A stretch of DNA of 64,000 bases from Palsa-504 sp963790065 (GCA_963790065.1 CAWBNK010000021.1:1-64000); one strand, 5' to 3'; counted from the first letter of the stretch, positions 49,996-59,796 are shown. Notes: generated from the letters alone by a model not told the origin. Program-made: numbers and translations.

Positions 49996-50604
49996 ATGAA
50001 CACCTCGCCTGCCGTTCGTCAAAACGAACGGTCAACTGATACATCGAACCAGGCATCGGGAGCGCCGCTGGAGCTCATCGCGGCCTCGCTGCGCCGCGAG
50101 CGCCGACGGACCGGCCTGTCGCTCACCGAGGTGGCCCGCCGGGCCGGGATCGCCAAGTCCACGCTGTCCCAGCTGGAGTCGGGCGCCGGCAATCCCAGCC
50201 TGGAGACGCTGTGGGCCATCTGCGTGGCGCTGGACGCGCCGTTCTCCCGGCTGCTGGACCCGCCGCGGCCGCACGTCCAGGTGATCCGGGCCGACGAGGG
50301 GCCCACGGTATCCGCGGCCCAGGCCAACTACCAGGCCACGCTGCTGGCCGCCTGCCCGCCGGGGGCCCGGCGCGACGTCTACCGCATCGACGCCGAGCCC
50401 GGGCAGGCCCGCGCCTCCGAGCCGCACATGCCGGGCGTGGTCGAGCACGTCATGCTGAGCACCGGCCGGGCGCTGGTCGGCGTGGCCGGCGAGCCGGTGG
50501 AACTCGGGCCGGGCGACTACATCTGCTACCCGGGCGACGTCCCGCACGTATTCGAGGCCACCGCGCCGCGGACCCGGGCGGTGCTGGTCTCCGAGCACAC
50601 TTAG
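49996..50604 (+). CDS. XRE-family regulator with cupin domain
   Basis: 202 residues from ATG 49996. Helix-turn-helix (LTEVARRAGIAKSTLSQLES, NPSLETLWAICVALDAPFSR) and a C-terminal cupin barrel (EHVMLSTGRALVGVAGEPVE, GPGDYICYPGDVPHVFEATA). XRE-cupin proteins typically regulate a divergent transporter in response to a small ligand. Here the divergent azlCD exporter is the evident target. It converges with the AdnB-like helicase gene, stops 9 bp apart. Confidence 0.93.
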   Translation: MNTSPAVRQNERSTDTSNQASGAPLELIAASLRRERRRTGLSLTEVARRAGIAKSTLSQLESGAGNPSLETLWAICVALDAPFSRLLDPPRPHVQVIRADEGPTVSAAQANYQATLLAACPPGARRDVYRIDAEPGQARASEPHMPGVVEHVMLSTGRALVGVAGEPVELGPGDYICYPGDVPHVFEATAPRTRAVLVSEHT

Positions 50605-50613
50605 GCCTCGGCC

Positions 50614-53600
50614 CTAAGCATCGACAGGGACCTGCTCGATCAGGGCGGTCAGGCCGGCCTCGTCGAGCAGGTCGGCGGGGCGGACGGTCACGTCGCCGGC
50701 GACGTAGTGGAAGGCGGCGCGGACCTGCGTCACGGGGACCCCGGCGAGCGCCGCCCAGGCCAGGCGGTAGGCGGCGAGTTGGACGGAGACGGCGTGCCGT
50801 TCGGCGGCTGAGGAGGGCGGACGTCCGGTCTTCCAGTCCACCACGTCGTACCCGCCGCCGGGGGCGTCGGCGAACACCGCGTCGATCCGGCCGCGGACCA
50901 GCCGGTCGCCGACCAGGGTCTCGAACGGCACCTCGACCGCCTGCGGCCAGCGGTCGGCCCATTCGCTGTGCTCGAACCTGGCCCGCAGCTCGGTCAGGTC
51001 TTGCTGGTCGCCCGGGCCGCCCGCGTCGGCCTGCTCGAACAGGTCGCCGTCGTCGATGAGCCGCTGCTGGCCGTAGCGCTGCTCTAGCCACTGGTGGAAG
51101 GCGGTGCCCTTCCTGGCCTGCCTGGCCGGCGGGCGGGGCATCGGGCGGCGCACCTGCCGGGCCAGTTCGGCCGGGTCGCGGGCCAGCGCCACCAGCGCCG
51201 AGACCGAGAGCCGGGCGGGCAGCTGGACCGGGATGACGCCGTCGCCGCGGCGCTGGGCGCGCTCGGCCAGTAGCAGGTCCGCGTCCCCGCCCCACGCCTC
51301 GACCAGGGCCTGGCCGTCCGGGCTCAGCGCCTGGATGGCCTCGGGCGGCAGCTCGCGGGCCGCCTCGACCAGGGCGGCGGCCTCGCGGACGGCCTGGTAG
51401 TGCCGCCCCGCCGGGGTGGCCGGCCAGTCCGCCTCGTCCACCGCGGCCAGCAGCGGATTCTCGGCGTCCGGCGCGGGCTCGGGCGCCCAGTGGCTGACCC
51501 GGGCCACCCGGGACGAGCGCACCTCGTGCAGGAACGGCGAGGGGCCCAGGCGGCAGCTGCCGCCCTCGGCCCACCAGTAGCCCGAGCAGCCCAGCCAGAA
51601 CGCGGCCCGGGTGGCCGCCACGTACATCAGGCGGCGTTCCTCGGCCAGGTCGCGGGCCGCGCACGCCGTGCCGAACTCCTCCAGCGACGCGCTGTCCAGG
51701 CCGCGCAGCACCGGCAGGTCCCCCGCGTCGCCCCGCAGCACGAACGGGATCAGCCGCGCGTTATCCGTCCACCGGGTCGAGACCCGGGGCTTGGCCGGGA
51801 AGACCTGGGACCGCTCCCCCAGCGCCAGGCCGGGCACGAAGACGGCCGGCCACTGCAGGCCCTTGGCGGCGTGCACGGTGAGCAGCTTGACCGAGTCCGA
51901 CTCCCCCACCCGCCCGGTCTCCAGGCCGAACTCCTCCTGCTGGGCCGCGGTCAGGTAGGCCAGGAACGCGCCCAGCGTCGGCTCGGCGCCCTCGCCGGTG
52001 AAGGCGTCGGCCACGTCGGTGAAGGCATCCAGGTCGGCGCGGGCCGCCACCGGGTCGGCGCCGGGCCGCGCGGCCACCTCGATGTCCAGGCCGAGAACCC
52101 GCTCAGCCTCGGCGGCCAGGTCGGCGAGGGGGCGTCCGACGTGGGCGCGCAGGCGGCGGAGCTCGGCGGCCAGGGCGTGCATCCGGGCGAAGCCCGCGGG
52201 CGAGTAGGCGCGGGGATCGCCCAGGTCGTCGAGCGCCTCGACCAGGCTGCCGGTCTCGGCGGTGAGATCGGTGATGGCCTCGGCCAGCGCATCGCCTAGG
52301 TCGTAGTCCGGGTGGTCCGGGTGGCCGGGCGCGGTCGCGTGGCCAGGTACGGCCGCCTCGGGATCGCGGGGGGCCGGGACGCCGCGGTCGCCTTCGCCGC
52401 GGACCAGGACGCGGGCCCGGCGGCCGAGGGCGACCAGGTCGCGCGGGCCGATCCGCCAGCGGGGGCCGGTGAGCAGCCGGGCCAGGGCATCCGAGGCCCC
52501 CGCGTCGTGCAGCACCCGCAGGGTGGCCACCACGTCCTGCACCTCGGGCACGGCCAGCAGGCCGCCCAGGCCCACCACCTCGACCGGGATGCCGCGGGCC
52601 TCGATGGCCCGGCGCATCGGGACGAACTGGGACCGCTTGCGGCACAGCACCGCGATGTCCGACGGCCGCACCGGGGCCGGGCGGCCGTCCGGCCAGGGCT
52701 GCCCGTCCGGAGCGCAGCCCGGTTCGAGGGCCAGCAGCGCCGCGATCTGGCCGGCTACCCACTCGGCCTCGTCAAGCACCGTGTCCAGCAGGGCGCAGGC
52801 CACCGCGCCGCGCTCGCCGCGGTCCGGCCCGGACACCAGCCGGGGCACGTCGGGCGCCTCGTAGCGCAGCTCTTCCTGGATCACCGCGGCCGCGTCCAGG
52901 ACCCGCGCGGAGTTGCGGAAGCTGGTCGACAGGGCCAGCACCGGCGCCGGGCCGGTGGGCGCCGAGGCCCCGAACGGCCGGACCCGGGCCACCACCGGGA
53001 AGTCCGCGGTGAACCGGCGCAGGTTCCCCGCGCTGGCCCCGCGCCAGCCGTAGATGGACTGGCACGGGTCGCCGACCGCGGTGACCGGGTGCCCGCCGCC
53101 GAACAGCGAGCGCAGCAGCACGAGCTGCCCATGGCTGGTGTCCTGGTATTCGTCGAGCAGGACCACGTGGTAGCGGGCCCGCTCGGCCGCGCCGACCTCC
53201 GGGTGGCGGCTGGCGATCCGGGCCGCCAGGGCTACCTGGTCGGAGTGGTCGAGCACCTCGCGCGCGGCCTTGGCCGCCACGTACCGCTGGACTAGCGGCA
53301 GCATCTGCTCGCGGGCCCGCTGGGTTTCTATGATCTTCCGAACGGCCGCGGTTACCCGCCCCGGCAGCGCATCGAGCTCGGCGGTGAGCCAGCGTCCCAC
53401 GGCGGTCACCTCGCCGGTATCGCGCAGGTGCTCACCCAGGTCGCCCGCCAGTTCCAGCACGGCGGCGGTCACCGTCTGCGGGGTCCAGGTGATCTCGTCC
53501 ATGGGACCGTCGTAGGCAGCCACGATGTTCGCCGCCAGCTGCCAGGACAGCGCGGGGGTGATCAGCCGCATGGACGGCTCGAGGCCCTCGCGCAGGGCGT

Positions 53601-53991
53601 TGTCGGCAACAAGGCGACCGGCGTAGGCGTGGTAGGTCCCGATCACCGGGTCCCCGCCGAACGGGTCGGCGGGCTCGGACGAGCTGGCGGCCTGGGTGTC
53701 GGCCAGGCCTGCGCGGCGCAGCCGCTCCAGCCGGGAGCGCACCCGGTCGGCGAACTCGGCGGCCGCCTTCCTGGTGAAGGTCAGCCCGAGCACCCGGTCC
53801 GGGCGGACCATCCCGTTGGCGACCAGCCAGACCAGCCGGGCCGCCATGGTCTCGCTCTTGCCTGAGCCCGCGCCGGCCACGACCGCCAGCGGCCCGAGCG
53901 GGGCCGAGATCACGGCCGCCTGCTCGGGGGTCGGCTCGGGCAGCCGCAGCAGCCGGGCCACCTGCACGGGGCTGTAGCTGACTGTCGTCAC
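50614..53991 (-). CDS. AdnB-like UvrD/Rep helicase with RecB-type nuclease domain
   Basis: 1125 residues from GTG 53991. A longer frame reaching 54213 is rejected because its extra residues look non-coding. N-terminal superfamily 1 helicase: Walker A GAGSGKSETM (Lys45), motif Ia LGLTFTRKAAAEFADRV, Walker B LLDEYQDTSHGQ, motif IV-VI LSTSFRNSARVLD, TVHAAKGLQWPAVFVPGL, ERRLMYVAATRA. C-terminal PD-(D/E)XK nuclease: VRGRIDAVFADAPG, YDVVDWKTGRP, QLAAYRLAW. This is the AdnB subunit of the actinobacterial end-resection motor. The usual adnA neighbour is absent. Only an AdnA-like tail is seen at 62.6 kb. Confidence 0.9.
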   Translation of the reverse strand: MTTVSYSPVQVARLLRLPEPTPEQAAVISAPLGPLAVVAGAGSGKSETMAARLVWLVANGMVRPDRVLGLTFTRKAAAEFADRVRSRLERLRRAGLADTQAASSSEPADPFGGDPVIGTYHAYAGRLVADNALREGLEPSMRLITPALSWQLAANIVAAYDGPMDEITWTPQTVTAAVLELAGDLGEHLRDTGEVTAVGRWLTAELDALPGRVTAAVRKIIETQRAREQMLPLVQRYVAAKAAREVLDHSDQVALAARIASRHPEVGAAERARYHVVLLDEYQDTSHGQLVLLRSLFGGGHPVTAVGDPCQSIYGWRGASAGNLRRFTADFPVVARVRPFGASAPTGPAPVLALSTSFRNSARVLDAAAVIQEELRYEAPDVPRLVSGPDRGERGAVACALLDTVLDEAEWVAGQIAALLALEPGCAPDGQPWPDGRPAPVRPSDIAVLCRKRSQFVPMRRAIEARGIPVEVVGLGGLLAVPEVQDVVATLRVLHDAGASDALARLLTGPRWRIGPRDLVALGRRARVLVRGEGDRGVPAPRDPEAAVPGHATAPGHPDHPDYDLGDALAEAITDLTAETGSLVEALDDLGDPRAYSPAGFARMHALAAELRRLRAHVGRPLADLAAEAERVLGLDIEVAARPGADPVAARADLDAFTDVADAFTGEGAEPTLGAFLAYLTAAQQEEFGLETGRVGESDSVKLLTVHAAKGLQWPAVFVPGLALGERSQVFPAKPRVSTRWTDNARLIPFVLRGDAGDLPVLRGLDSASLEEFGTACAARDLAEERRLMYVAATRAAFWLGCSGYWWAEGGSCRLGPSPFLHEVRSSRVARVSHWAPEPAPDAENPLLAAVDEADWPATPAGRHYQAVREAAALVEAARELPPEAIQALSPDGQALVEAWGGDADLLLAERAQRRGDGVIPVQLPARLSVSALVALARDPAELARQVRRPMPRPPARQARKGTAFHQWLEQRYGQQRLIDDGDLFEQADAGGPGDQQDLTELRARFEHSEWADRWPQAVEVPFETLVGDRLVRGRIDAVFADAPGGGYDVVDWKTGRPPSSAAERHAVSVQLAAYRLAWAALAGVPVTQVRAAFHYVAGDVTVRPADLLDEAGLTALIEQVPVDA

Positions 53992-54107
53992 CCTGCGGTT
54001 CCAGTCACACCGCCATTCCAGCAGAGGCCACTGACATTTGGCGCCCCGTTGGCGGTTACGCCAGCCGCGTCGACCGTAATCGGATAATGCCTGCCCCGCG
54101 GCTGTGG

Positions 54108-56954
54108 TCAGGAAGGTGATTGCGGCTCGGTCACACCGCGGGCCTGGCGAGCCGTCGTGACCTCGGGCATGGGTCCGGCGGCCAGGCGCCGGTATGGCCT
54201 GGCCATCGGCCAATCCCGGTCCTCGAGCACGGTGTCGGCGTCGAACTGGCCCTGGCTCTGAATCAGCCTGGCCACCAGGCCGGTCCAGCCGGTCTGGTGG
54301 GAGGCACCGAGCCCGGCCCCGTTGTCGCCGTGGAAGTACTCGTAGAACAAGATGAGGTCACGCCAGTGCGGGTCGTCCTGGAACAGCTTGGTCCCGCCGT
54401 AGACAGGGCGCCGTCCGTCGCCGTCCCGCAGGAAGGTCCCGGCGAGGCGGCGCGTCAGCTCCTGGGCCACTTCGAACAGCGTCATCATCTTCCCGGAGCC
54501 GGTCGGGCACTCAACCTTCAGGTCGTTGCCGTAGTACCGGTAGTGCTGAAGCAGGGCCCGGATCAGCAGCAGGTTGATCGGGAACCAGACCGGCCCGCGC
54601 CAGTTGGAGTTGCCGCCGAACATTCCGGTGGTCGACTCGGCCGGCTCGTACTGCACCCGGTACTCAGCCCCGTCGACATTGAAGGTGTAGGGATGGTCGA
54701 GGTGCCAGCGCGAGATTGAGCGGATCCCGTGCGGGCCGAGGAAGCGCTCCTCGTCCAGCATCCGGGCCAGGATGCGCCGCAGCTTGTCCTCGTTCACCAG
54801 TGACAGGATCCGCCGGCCGCGGACGCCGGGCACGGCCGGGTCGGCGATATTGGCCAGCAGGTCCTGGTTGCGTTCGAGGAAGGTCCGGGCCTGCTCGGTG
54901 ATCTTCGGATACCTCTCGAGCAGGTCGGCCTCGATCACGGTCGTGGCACAGATGGGCAGCAAGCCCACCAGGGAACGCACCTTCATCCGCGTTCCGCTGC
55001 CGTCGGGCAGCCGCAGCACGTCGTAGAAGAAGCCGTCTTCCTCGTCCCACATCTCGTCGGGGTGATCGCCGATCGGGTCTACCGCGGCGGCAATCCAGAA
55101 GAAGCGCTCGACGAACTTGAGCACGAATTCCTCATACGACTCGTCGTACGGCAGGAGAGCCAGGGCCAGCTCGAGCATGTTCTGGCTGAACATCGCCATC
55201 CAGGCGGTGCCGTCCGCCTGCTCAAGCCGCCCGCCGGTGGGCAGCGCCGCGCTGCGGTCGAACACGCCGATGTTGTCCAGGCCGAGGAAGCCGCCCTCGA
55301 ACACGTTGTGGCCGGAGGGATCCTTGCGGTTCACCCACCAGGTGAAGTTCAGCAGCAATTTCGCGAAGCTTTCCTTCAGGAACGGAAGGTCGACCGTGCC
55401 GAGGTCAGCCTCCAGATTCTGCAGGAACAGAGCAGCGAAGGCGTGCACCGGGGGGTTCACGTCGCCGAAATTCCACTCATAGGCGGGCATCTGGCCGCCC
55501 GGGTGCAGGTATTCCCTGGACAGCATCAGGTCGATCTGGCTTTTCGCGAAGTCCGGATCGACCATGGCCAGCGGGATGCAATGGAACGCCAGGTCCCAGG
55601 CGGCGTACCACGGGTACTCCCACTTATCCGGCATGGACACCACGTCATGGTTGAACATGTGGAACCACGACTCGTTGCGGGTCCCCCGCCTGGCCGGCGA
55701 ACGCAGCGGGTGGAAGTGGCGCTCACGGAGCCAGCGGTCCACGTCGAAGTAATAGCACTGCTTGGACCACAGCATCCCCGCCAGGGCCTGGCGCATGACC
55801 GTCTTCGCATCGTCGGTCACCGCCGGCGGCGTGATGGCCTCGTAGAATTCGTCCGCCTCCGCCCGCCGTCGCGCGATCAGCTCATCCGCCCCGGCCAACG
55901 GCGCCACGATCTCGTCCGGGCCTTCCCGGGTCAGCCGGACCAGCATCGCGGCCTGCCCGCCGGCGGGCACGACCAGCCGGACGTGAGCCGCCGCCTTGGT
56001 CCCCTCACCGTCGGGATTCACGGTGTCCGCGCCGTGCAGGACGTGGTCGGCTATGCCGTCCTTGGGGAAGCGCGTCGTGGGCTCGCCGCCGAATACCCGC
56101 GCCATGTTCGTTTCGTTCTCACAAAACAACAGGGCCGCTTCCGGCTCGGCGTGGAGGTAGAAAACGCCAACCTTGTGGTGCTCAGCCCGGACGACCGGAT
56201 GGGCCGCCTCGACGCGAGCGAGCCGGGGTTTAGGCTCACCGTTTTCCCATGACCATACGTTGCGGAACCAGAGCGTGGGCAGCACATGCAGCGCCGCGTC
56301 CTCGGACGAGCGATTGTGCACGGTGACGCGGCAGAGGATGTCTTCGGGACCGGCCTTGGCGTGCTCTACTTCGACGTCGAAATAACGGCCGTCATCGAAG
56401 ACGCCCGTGTCGATGAGCTCGTACTCCATTTCATGCGTTGACCGGGCCCGGTTCACCGCCACCAGGTCGTTGTAGGGGAATTCGGCCTGCGGGTACTTGT
56501 AGAGATAGCGCTGGTAGCTGTGCGTAGGCAGGTTATCGACGTAGAAGTAGTACTCCTTGACGTCCTCGCCATGGTTGCCCTCGGCGTTCGTCAAGCCGAA
56601 CAGGCGCTCCTTCAAGATCGGGTCCCGCTCGTTCCACAGCGCCAGGGCCAGGCACAGCCGCTGCTTGTCGTCGCTGATCCCGGCGATGCCATCCTCGCCC
56701 CACCGGTACGCGCGAGACCGCGCCTGGTCATGGCTGAAGTACGCCCAGGCGTCTTCGTTGTCGCTATAGTCCTCCCGGACCGTCCCCCACTGACGCTCAC
56801 TGAGATAGGGCCCCCAGGCACGCCACAGAACGCCCGCCCGAGCCTCCTGCAGCCGCCGCTCCTCGGCCGTCAGCGAGGCCGGATCGGCTACGGCAGGCGA
56901 TGACGTAAGCCCGTCCGGCCCGGCCGCCGGAGACGACTCGTTCGCGCTGTCCAT
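54108..56954 (-). CDS. GH63-like glycoside hydrolase (MGH1-type glucosidase)
   Basis: 948 residues from ATG 56954 with GGCAGGAG upstream. The N-terminal beta-domain (WGPYLSERQWGTVREDYSDN, AYRWGEDGIAGISDDKQRLC) and an (alpha/alpha)6 barrel (WDLAFHCIPLAMVDPDFAKS, NFGDVNPPVHAFAALFLQNL, TGMFGGNSNWRGPVWFPINL) match the large bacterial GH63-like glucosidases. No signal peptide, so it acts in the cytoplasm on alpha-glucosides such as glycogen-derived or glucosylglycerate-type compounds. It follows an HdeD gene and a GH13 gene, suggesting one carbohydrate unit. Confidence 0.9.
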   Translation of the reverse strand: MDSANESSPAAGPDGLTSSPAVADPASLTAEERRLQEARAGVLWRAWGPYLSERQWGTVREDYSDNEDAWAYFSHDQARSRAYRWGEDGIAGISDDKQRLCLALALWNERDPILKERLFGLTNAEGNHGEDVKEYYFYVDNLPTHSYQRYLYKYPQAEFPYNDLVAVNRARSTHEMEYELIDTGVFDDGRYFDVEVEHAKAGPEDILCRVTVHNRSSEDAALHVLPTLWFRNVWSWENGEPKPRLARVEAAHPVVRAEHHKVGVFYLHAEPEAALLFCENETNMARVFGGEPTTRFPKDGIADHVLHGADTVNPDGEGTKAAAHVRLVVPAGGQAAMLVRLTREGPDEIVAPLAGADELIARRRAEADEFYEAITPPAVTDDAKTVMRQALAGMLWSKQCYYFDVDRWLRERHFHPLRSPARRGTRNESWFHMFNHDVVSMPDKWEYPWYAAWDLAFHCIPLAMVDPDFAKSQIDLMLSREYLHPGGQMPAYEWNFGDVNPPVHAFAALFLQNLEADLGTVDLPFLKESFAKLLLNFTWWVNRKDPSGHNVFEGGFLGLDNIGVFDRSAALPTGGRLEQADGTAWMAMFSQNMLELALALLPYDESYEEFVLKFVERFFWIAAAVDPIGDHPDEMWDEEDGFFYDVLRLPDGSGTRMKVRSLVGLLPICATTVIEADLLERYPKITEQARTFLERNQDLLANIADPAVPGVRGRRILSLVNEDKLRRILARMLDEERFLGPHGIRSISRWHLDHPYTFNVDGAEYRVQYEPAESTTGMFGGNSNWRGPVWFPINLLLIRALLQHYRYYGNDLKVECPTGSGKMMTLFEVAQELTRRLAGTFLRDGDGRRPVYGGTKLFQDDPHWRDLILFYEYFHGDNGAGLGASHQTGWTGLVARLIQSQGQFDADTVLEDRDWPMARPYRRLAAGPMPEVTTARQARGVTEPQSPS

Positions 56955-56988
56955 GGTGATGCTCCTGCCGATCGCGCTCGCGAGTCTG

Positions 56989-57588
56989 TTACAGCGTTGC
57001 TGCTCCCTCGTCAGCAAAGTGCTGTGCGGGAGGTGACTCAGAAGCGGCCCGCCGGATGATGAAGGCCGCAATGACCTCGAACAAGCCCATGACGATGAAC
57101 CAGATCCCGAGCAGGACGGCGAGCACCGTGACGGACGAGATCGGGTCCGCCACCACGACGATCCCGGCAATGAGGCTGACGATACCGAAGAAGATCCACC
57201 AGCCACGCCCCTCACGGGAGCCAGCAATGCCGCCGAAGAGAGCGGACAATCCCTGGACGATCCAGGTAAGGCCGACGATCAAGCCGATGACGGCCACGGT
57301 GAGGTTCAGGTGGCGAATCAGTATCACGCCGATGACGACGTACAGGAGGCCGGCGATACCTAGCCAGATTCGGTGCTGCTCAGCGCTGTCGAACACCCGT
57401 ATCAGGTGGAAGATCCCCGAGATGATCATGAGGATGCCGACCAGGACGGCGATCACGTTGAGCGAGCCTGACGGGTGAATGGTCACGATCAGCCCGAGTA
57501 TCACCGTCGCGACACCGAGGAAGAGCGTCGTCTGCCAGGCGCTGGCAGCGATAAAGTCCAGAGGCGTTTCTTGGTCTTCGGTTGGCAT
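56989..57588 (-). CDS. HdeD-family (DUF308) membrane protein
   Basis: 199 residues from ATG 57588 with GAGGAGG upstream. Six membrane segments in three hairpins with the DUF308 repeats (FLGVATVILGLIVTIHPSGS, GLTWIVQGLSALFGGIAGSR, GLFEVIAAFIIRRAA). HdeD is linked to acid or stress tolerance in enterobacteria. The actinobacterial role is unknown. It lies 34 bp upstream of the GH63-like gene. Confidence 0.88.
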   Translation of the reverse strand: MPTEDQETPLDFIAASAWQTTLFLGVATVILGLIVTIHPSGSLNVIAVLVGILMIISGIFHLIRVFDSAEQHRIWLGIAGLLYVVIGVILIRHLNLTVAVIGLIVGLTWIVQGLSALFGGIAGSREGRGWWIFFGIVSLIAGIVVVADPISSVTVLAVLLGIWFIVMGLFEVIAAFIIRRAASESPPAQHFADEGAATL

Positions 57589-57801
57589 GGGCGGCCTCCT
57601 CGATCCTTTCCCTGGGCACCGCGGCGATCGGGCCCGTCGCGGCGACGCCGACGAGGGCGGGGTCGCGTTTCAGGCCGTGACCGCGGCTGGAGGCAGTTTT
57701 CCTGTGCTGCCGTGGCATGATCCTCTCCCGCGACACGGCCCGGGTACCTCACCCGGAGAGGGTGAGACGCGACCCAGGACCAGCGCCTGGCGGGCACGAT
57801 G
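57589..57801 (-). other. Intergenic region with a possible short ORF
   Basis: ATG 57718, preceded by GGGAGAGG, opens a frame with strong G/C bias in third positions for about 45 codons (beginning MPRQHRKTASSRGHGLKRDP), but it then runs far into the HdeD gene in the wrong frame. It may be a leader ORF or a truncated gene. I do not call it as a gene. Confidence 0.25.
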
Positions 57802-59313
57802 TCAGCGCATGGAAAGCAGGTGGCACCCCCACGGCGGCAGGGCGACGAACAGTCCTTGGTCAGCAAGCTCGTCGCCGCTCGGCTCGAAATGGCGGTCATC
57901 GAGCAGGTCGGTGAGAGTCCAGCCGCGGCCGCGCAGGTCGGTCCAGCCGAGCCCGACCCGCCCTTCGGCGGGCTCAGCGGAGAAGTTGACCACCACCAGG
58001 TGCCGGCCGACGGCGTCAGCTTCGTCGTCGCCGCCGACGTCGTCGCCGTCAGGGGCGGACCAGGACCAGGCGAGCAGGTTGCGGCAGGAATCGTTGTCGG
58101 GCCAGCCGCCGACCTCGAGCAGCTGCCAGGCGCCCGCCCGGACCCGGTGGCTGGCGACGGTGGCCAGCAGCCGCCGGTACCAGCCGGCCAGGCCGGCGTC
58201 GGGCGGCTCGTCGGGCCGGCGCGACAGGAAAACCGGCGGGCGCACTCGCCGGCCCTCGAACTGTCCCTCCTGCCACAAGGTGGCACCCGGGAGGGTCGCG
58301 ATCGCCACCGCCGCGGCCCGCTCGGCGTCGCCGGGCAGCTTGTCCGCGATGCGCGGCTCGTCGTGGTTCTCCAGGAAGCGGACAAGCCGCGACTGGTAGG
58401 CCAGGTCGGCGCGCAGGTGATCACGGACGCCGGACACGTCCCGGCCCAGGATCCGGTCGTAGAGCCGCTTGTCGTAGCAGAAGTCGAAACCCTGCTGCTG
58501 AAGTGTCCACTCTGTATCCCAGTAGGCCTCGGCGACGAGCACGGTCTGCAGGTGCCGGCTGCGCAGGCTGGCGATGACGGCCGGCCAGAACTCCTCGTTC
58601 GGCTCCGGGCCGGTCCGGCCGCCCCAGGTCTTGGCGAAGACCTGGTTGGTCATCAGCATGGCCATGTCGCAGCGGATCCCGTCGCACTGCGCGGCGATAT
58701 CCGTCAGGGTCTGCGCGGTCGCCGCGCGCAGGGCGGGCGAGAACGCGTCGAGCTGCACGACGTCGGGCCACGCCGGGAAGTACGGGTCGCGGCCGTGGGC
58801 CAGGATGTGCCCGGCGGCCCGTACCCAGGCCGCCGGTTCGGCTTCGATGTCGGCCTCGTCGCCGTTGACGAACAGTTCCGGGTCGCTCGTCACCCAGGGA
58901 TGGTCGGGCGCGACGTGGTTGGGCACGTAGTCCAGGAGCAGCCGGATGCCGCGGGCGGCTAGCGTGGCGCGAGCCTCGGCCAAGGCCGCGGGGCCGCCGA
59001 ACGAGTCGTCGACGACGTACCGGCGCACGCAGTACGGCGATCCGATCACGTCGTCAGGCCGCAGGCCGGGCAGCGCATCACGGAACGAGGCCTGCAGCCC
59101 GGCGTTCGCGTTCGCCAGCTCAAGGCCGGCCGGGCTTCGTTCCCACACGCCCATCAGCCACACCGCGTCGATGCCGGCCGGCGTGACGTCGTCCCAGGCC
59201 GGGGCCGGCACATCGGCCAGCGTCACCCGCCGCCCGGCGGCCCGCGACAGGTCGCCCAGCCAGATCGCGGTGTTGACCTCGTAGATCACCGGCTTTTCCG
59301 GCCACCCGGTCAT
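57802..59313 (-). CDS. GH13-family alpha-amylase-like enzyme
   Basis: 503 residues from ATG 59313. Family motifs: IYEVNTAIWL at the start, region I LLLDYVPNHVAPDH, region II GIRCDMAML with nucleophile Asp216, region III LVAEAYW with acid/base Glu262, and region IV ENHDEPR with Asp318, so the active site is complete. The short length lacks extra domains. No signal peptide. Its substrate is an alpha-glucan or alpha-glucoside. Together with the GH63-like gene on the same strand it suggests intracellular glucan or compatible-solute turnover. Confidence 0.9.
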   Translation of the reverse strand: MTGWPEKPVIYEVNTAIWLGDLSRAAGRRVTLADVPAPAWDDVTPAGIDAVWLMGVWERSPAGLELANANAGLQASFRDALPGLRPDDVIGSPYCVRRYVVDDSFGGPAALAEARATLAARGIRLLLDYVPNHVAPDHPWVTSDPELFVNGDEADIEAEPAAWVRAAGHILAHGRDPYFPAWPDVVQLDAFSPALRAATAQTLTDIAAQCDGIRCDMAMLMTNQVFAKTWGGRTGPEPNEEFWPAVIASLRSRHLQTVLVAEAYWDTEWTLQQQGFDFCYDKRLYDRILGRDVSGVRDHLRADLAYQSRLVRFLENHDEPRIADKLPGDAERAAAVAIATLPGATLWQEGQFEGRRVRPPVFLSRRPDEPPDAGLAGWYRRLLATVASHRVRAGAWQLLEVGGWPDNDSCRNLLAWSWSAPDGDDVGGDDEADAVGRHLVVVNFSAEPAEGRVGLGWTDLRGRGWTLTDLLDDRHFEPSGDELADQGLFVALPPWGCHLLSMR

Positions 59314-59514
59314 GTCAGCATCGTCCCATCGCTGACGCTCCTCATCGGTTTTGTCGATCGCCGTTCGCTTGCTGCCGCCGCGAGTTCCGGCCGACCCGCG
59401 GTTCGCGGATGGCCGGCATCCCGTCAGCGTGGCCCCGGCCAACGGCGGCGCGCATCACCCCGGCTGGATGAGTCCCAGACCCCGGGCCGGGCGCAGACTA
59501 TCGACCAGCACGTC

Positions 59515-59721
59515 ATGACGGCACCCAGAGGGACGGGTGGCAGCTGTCGCGCTGTCGCCGCGTGCATGGCCGCCGGCCTGACCATCGAGAAAGTCGCCGA
59601 ACTCCAGCTGGCGTTCCCCACCTTCACCGAGGCCGTCTGCATGGCCGCACAGAAGATCTGCCGGGCTCTCGGCATCGGGCGGTTCCCGCAGGTCTGGAGC
59701 TACCTCGGACCCGAAGACTGA
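59515..59721 (+). pseudogene. C-terminal remnant of a FAD/NAD-dependent disulfide oxidoreductase
   Basis: The readable segment AACMAAGLTIEKVAELQLAF, then PTFTEAVCMAAQKICRALGI and FPQVWSYLG, is the dimerisation-domain end of enzymes related to mercuric or dihydrolipoyl-type reductases. The FAD and NAD domains are absent, and the 10-15 codons before it do not match. Only about 55 family residues remain, on the strand opposite to its neighbours. It cannot form an active enzyme. Confidence 0.7.
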
Positions 59722-59796
59722 GCAGCCGCCCCGAGTCGACGGCTGCGGTGAACGCGCCGCAGGCGATGCGGGTACCGTCACGGCGACCCGGGTGCC

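Noticed and set aside
54000..54213. Longer N-terminus for the AdnB-like helicase
   Set aside because: The added residues are Arg/Cys-rich and unlike the family, and they overlap the end of the GH63-like gene. GTG 53991 fits the family start.
57380..57718. Short ORF upstream of and overlapping the HdeD gene
   Set aside because: The first 45 codons show good bias, but the frame continues deep into HdeD without similarity to anything, so a gene call is not justified.
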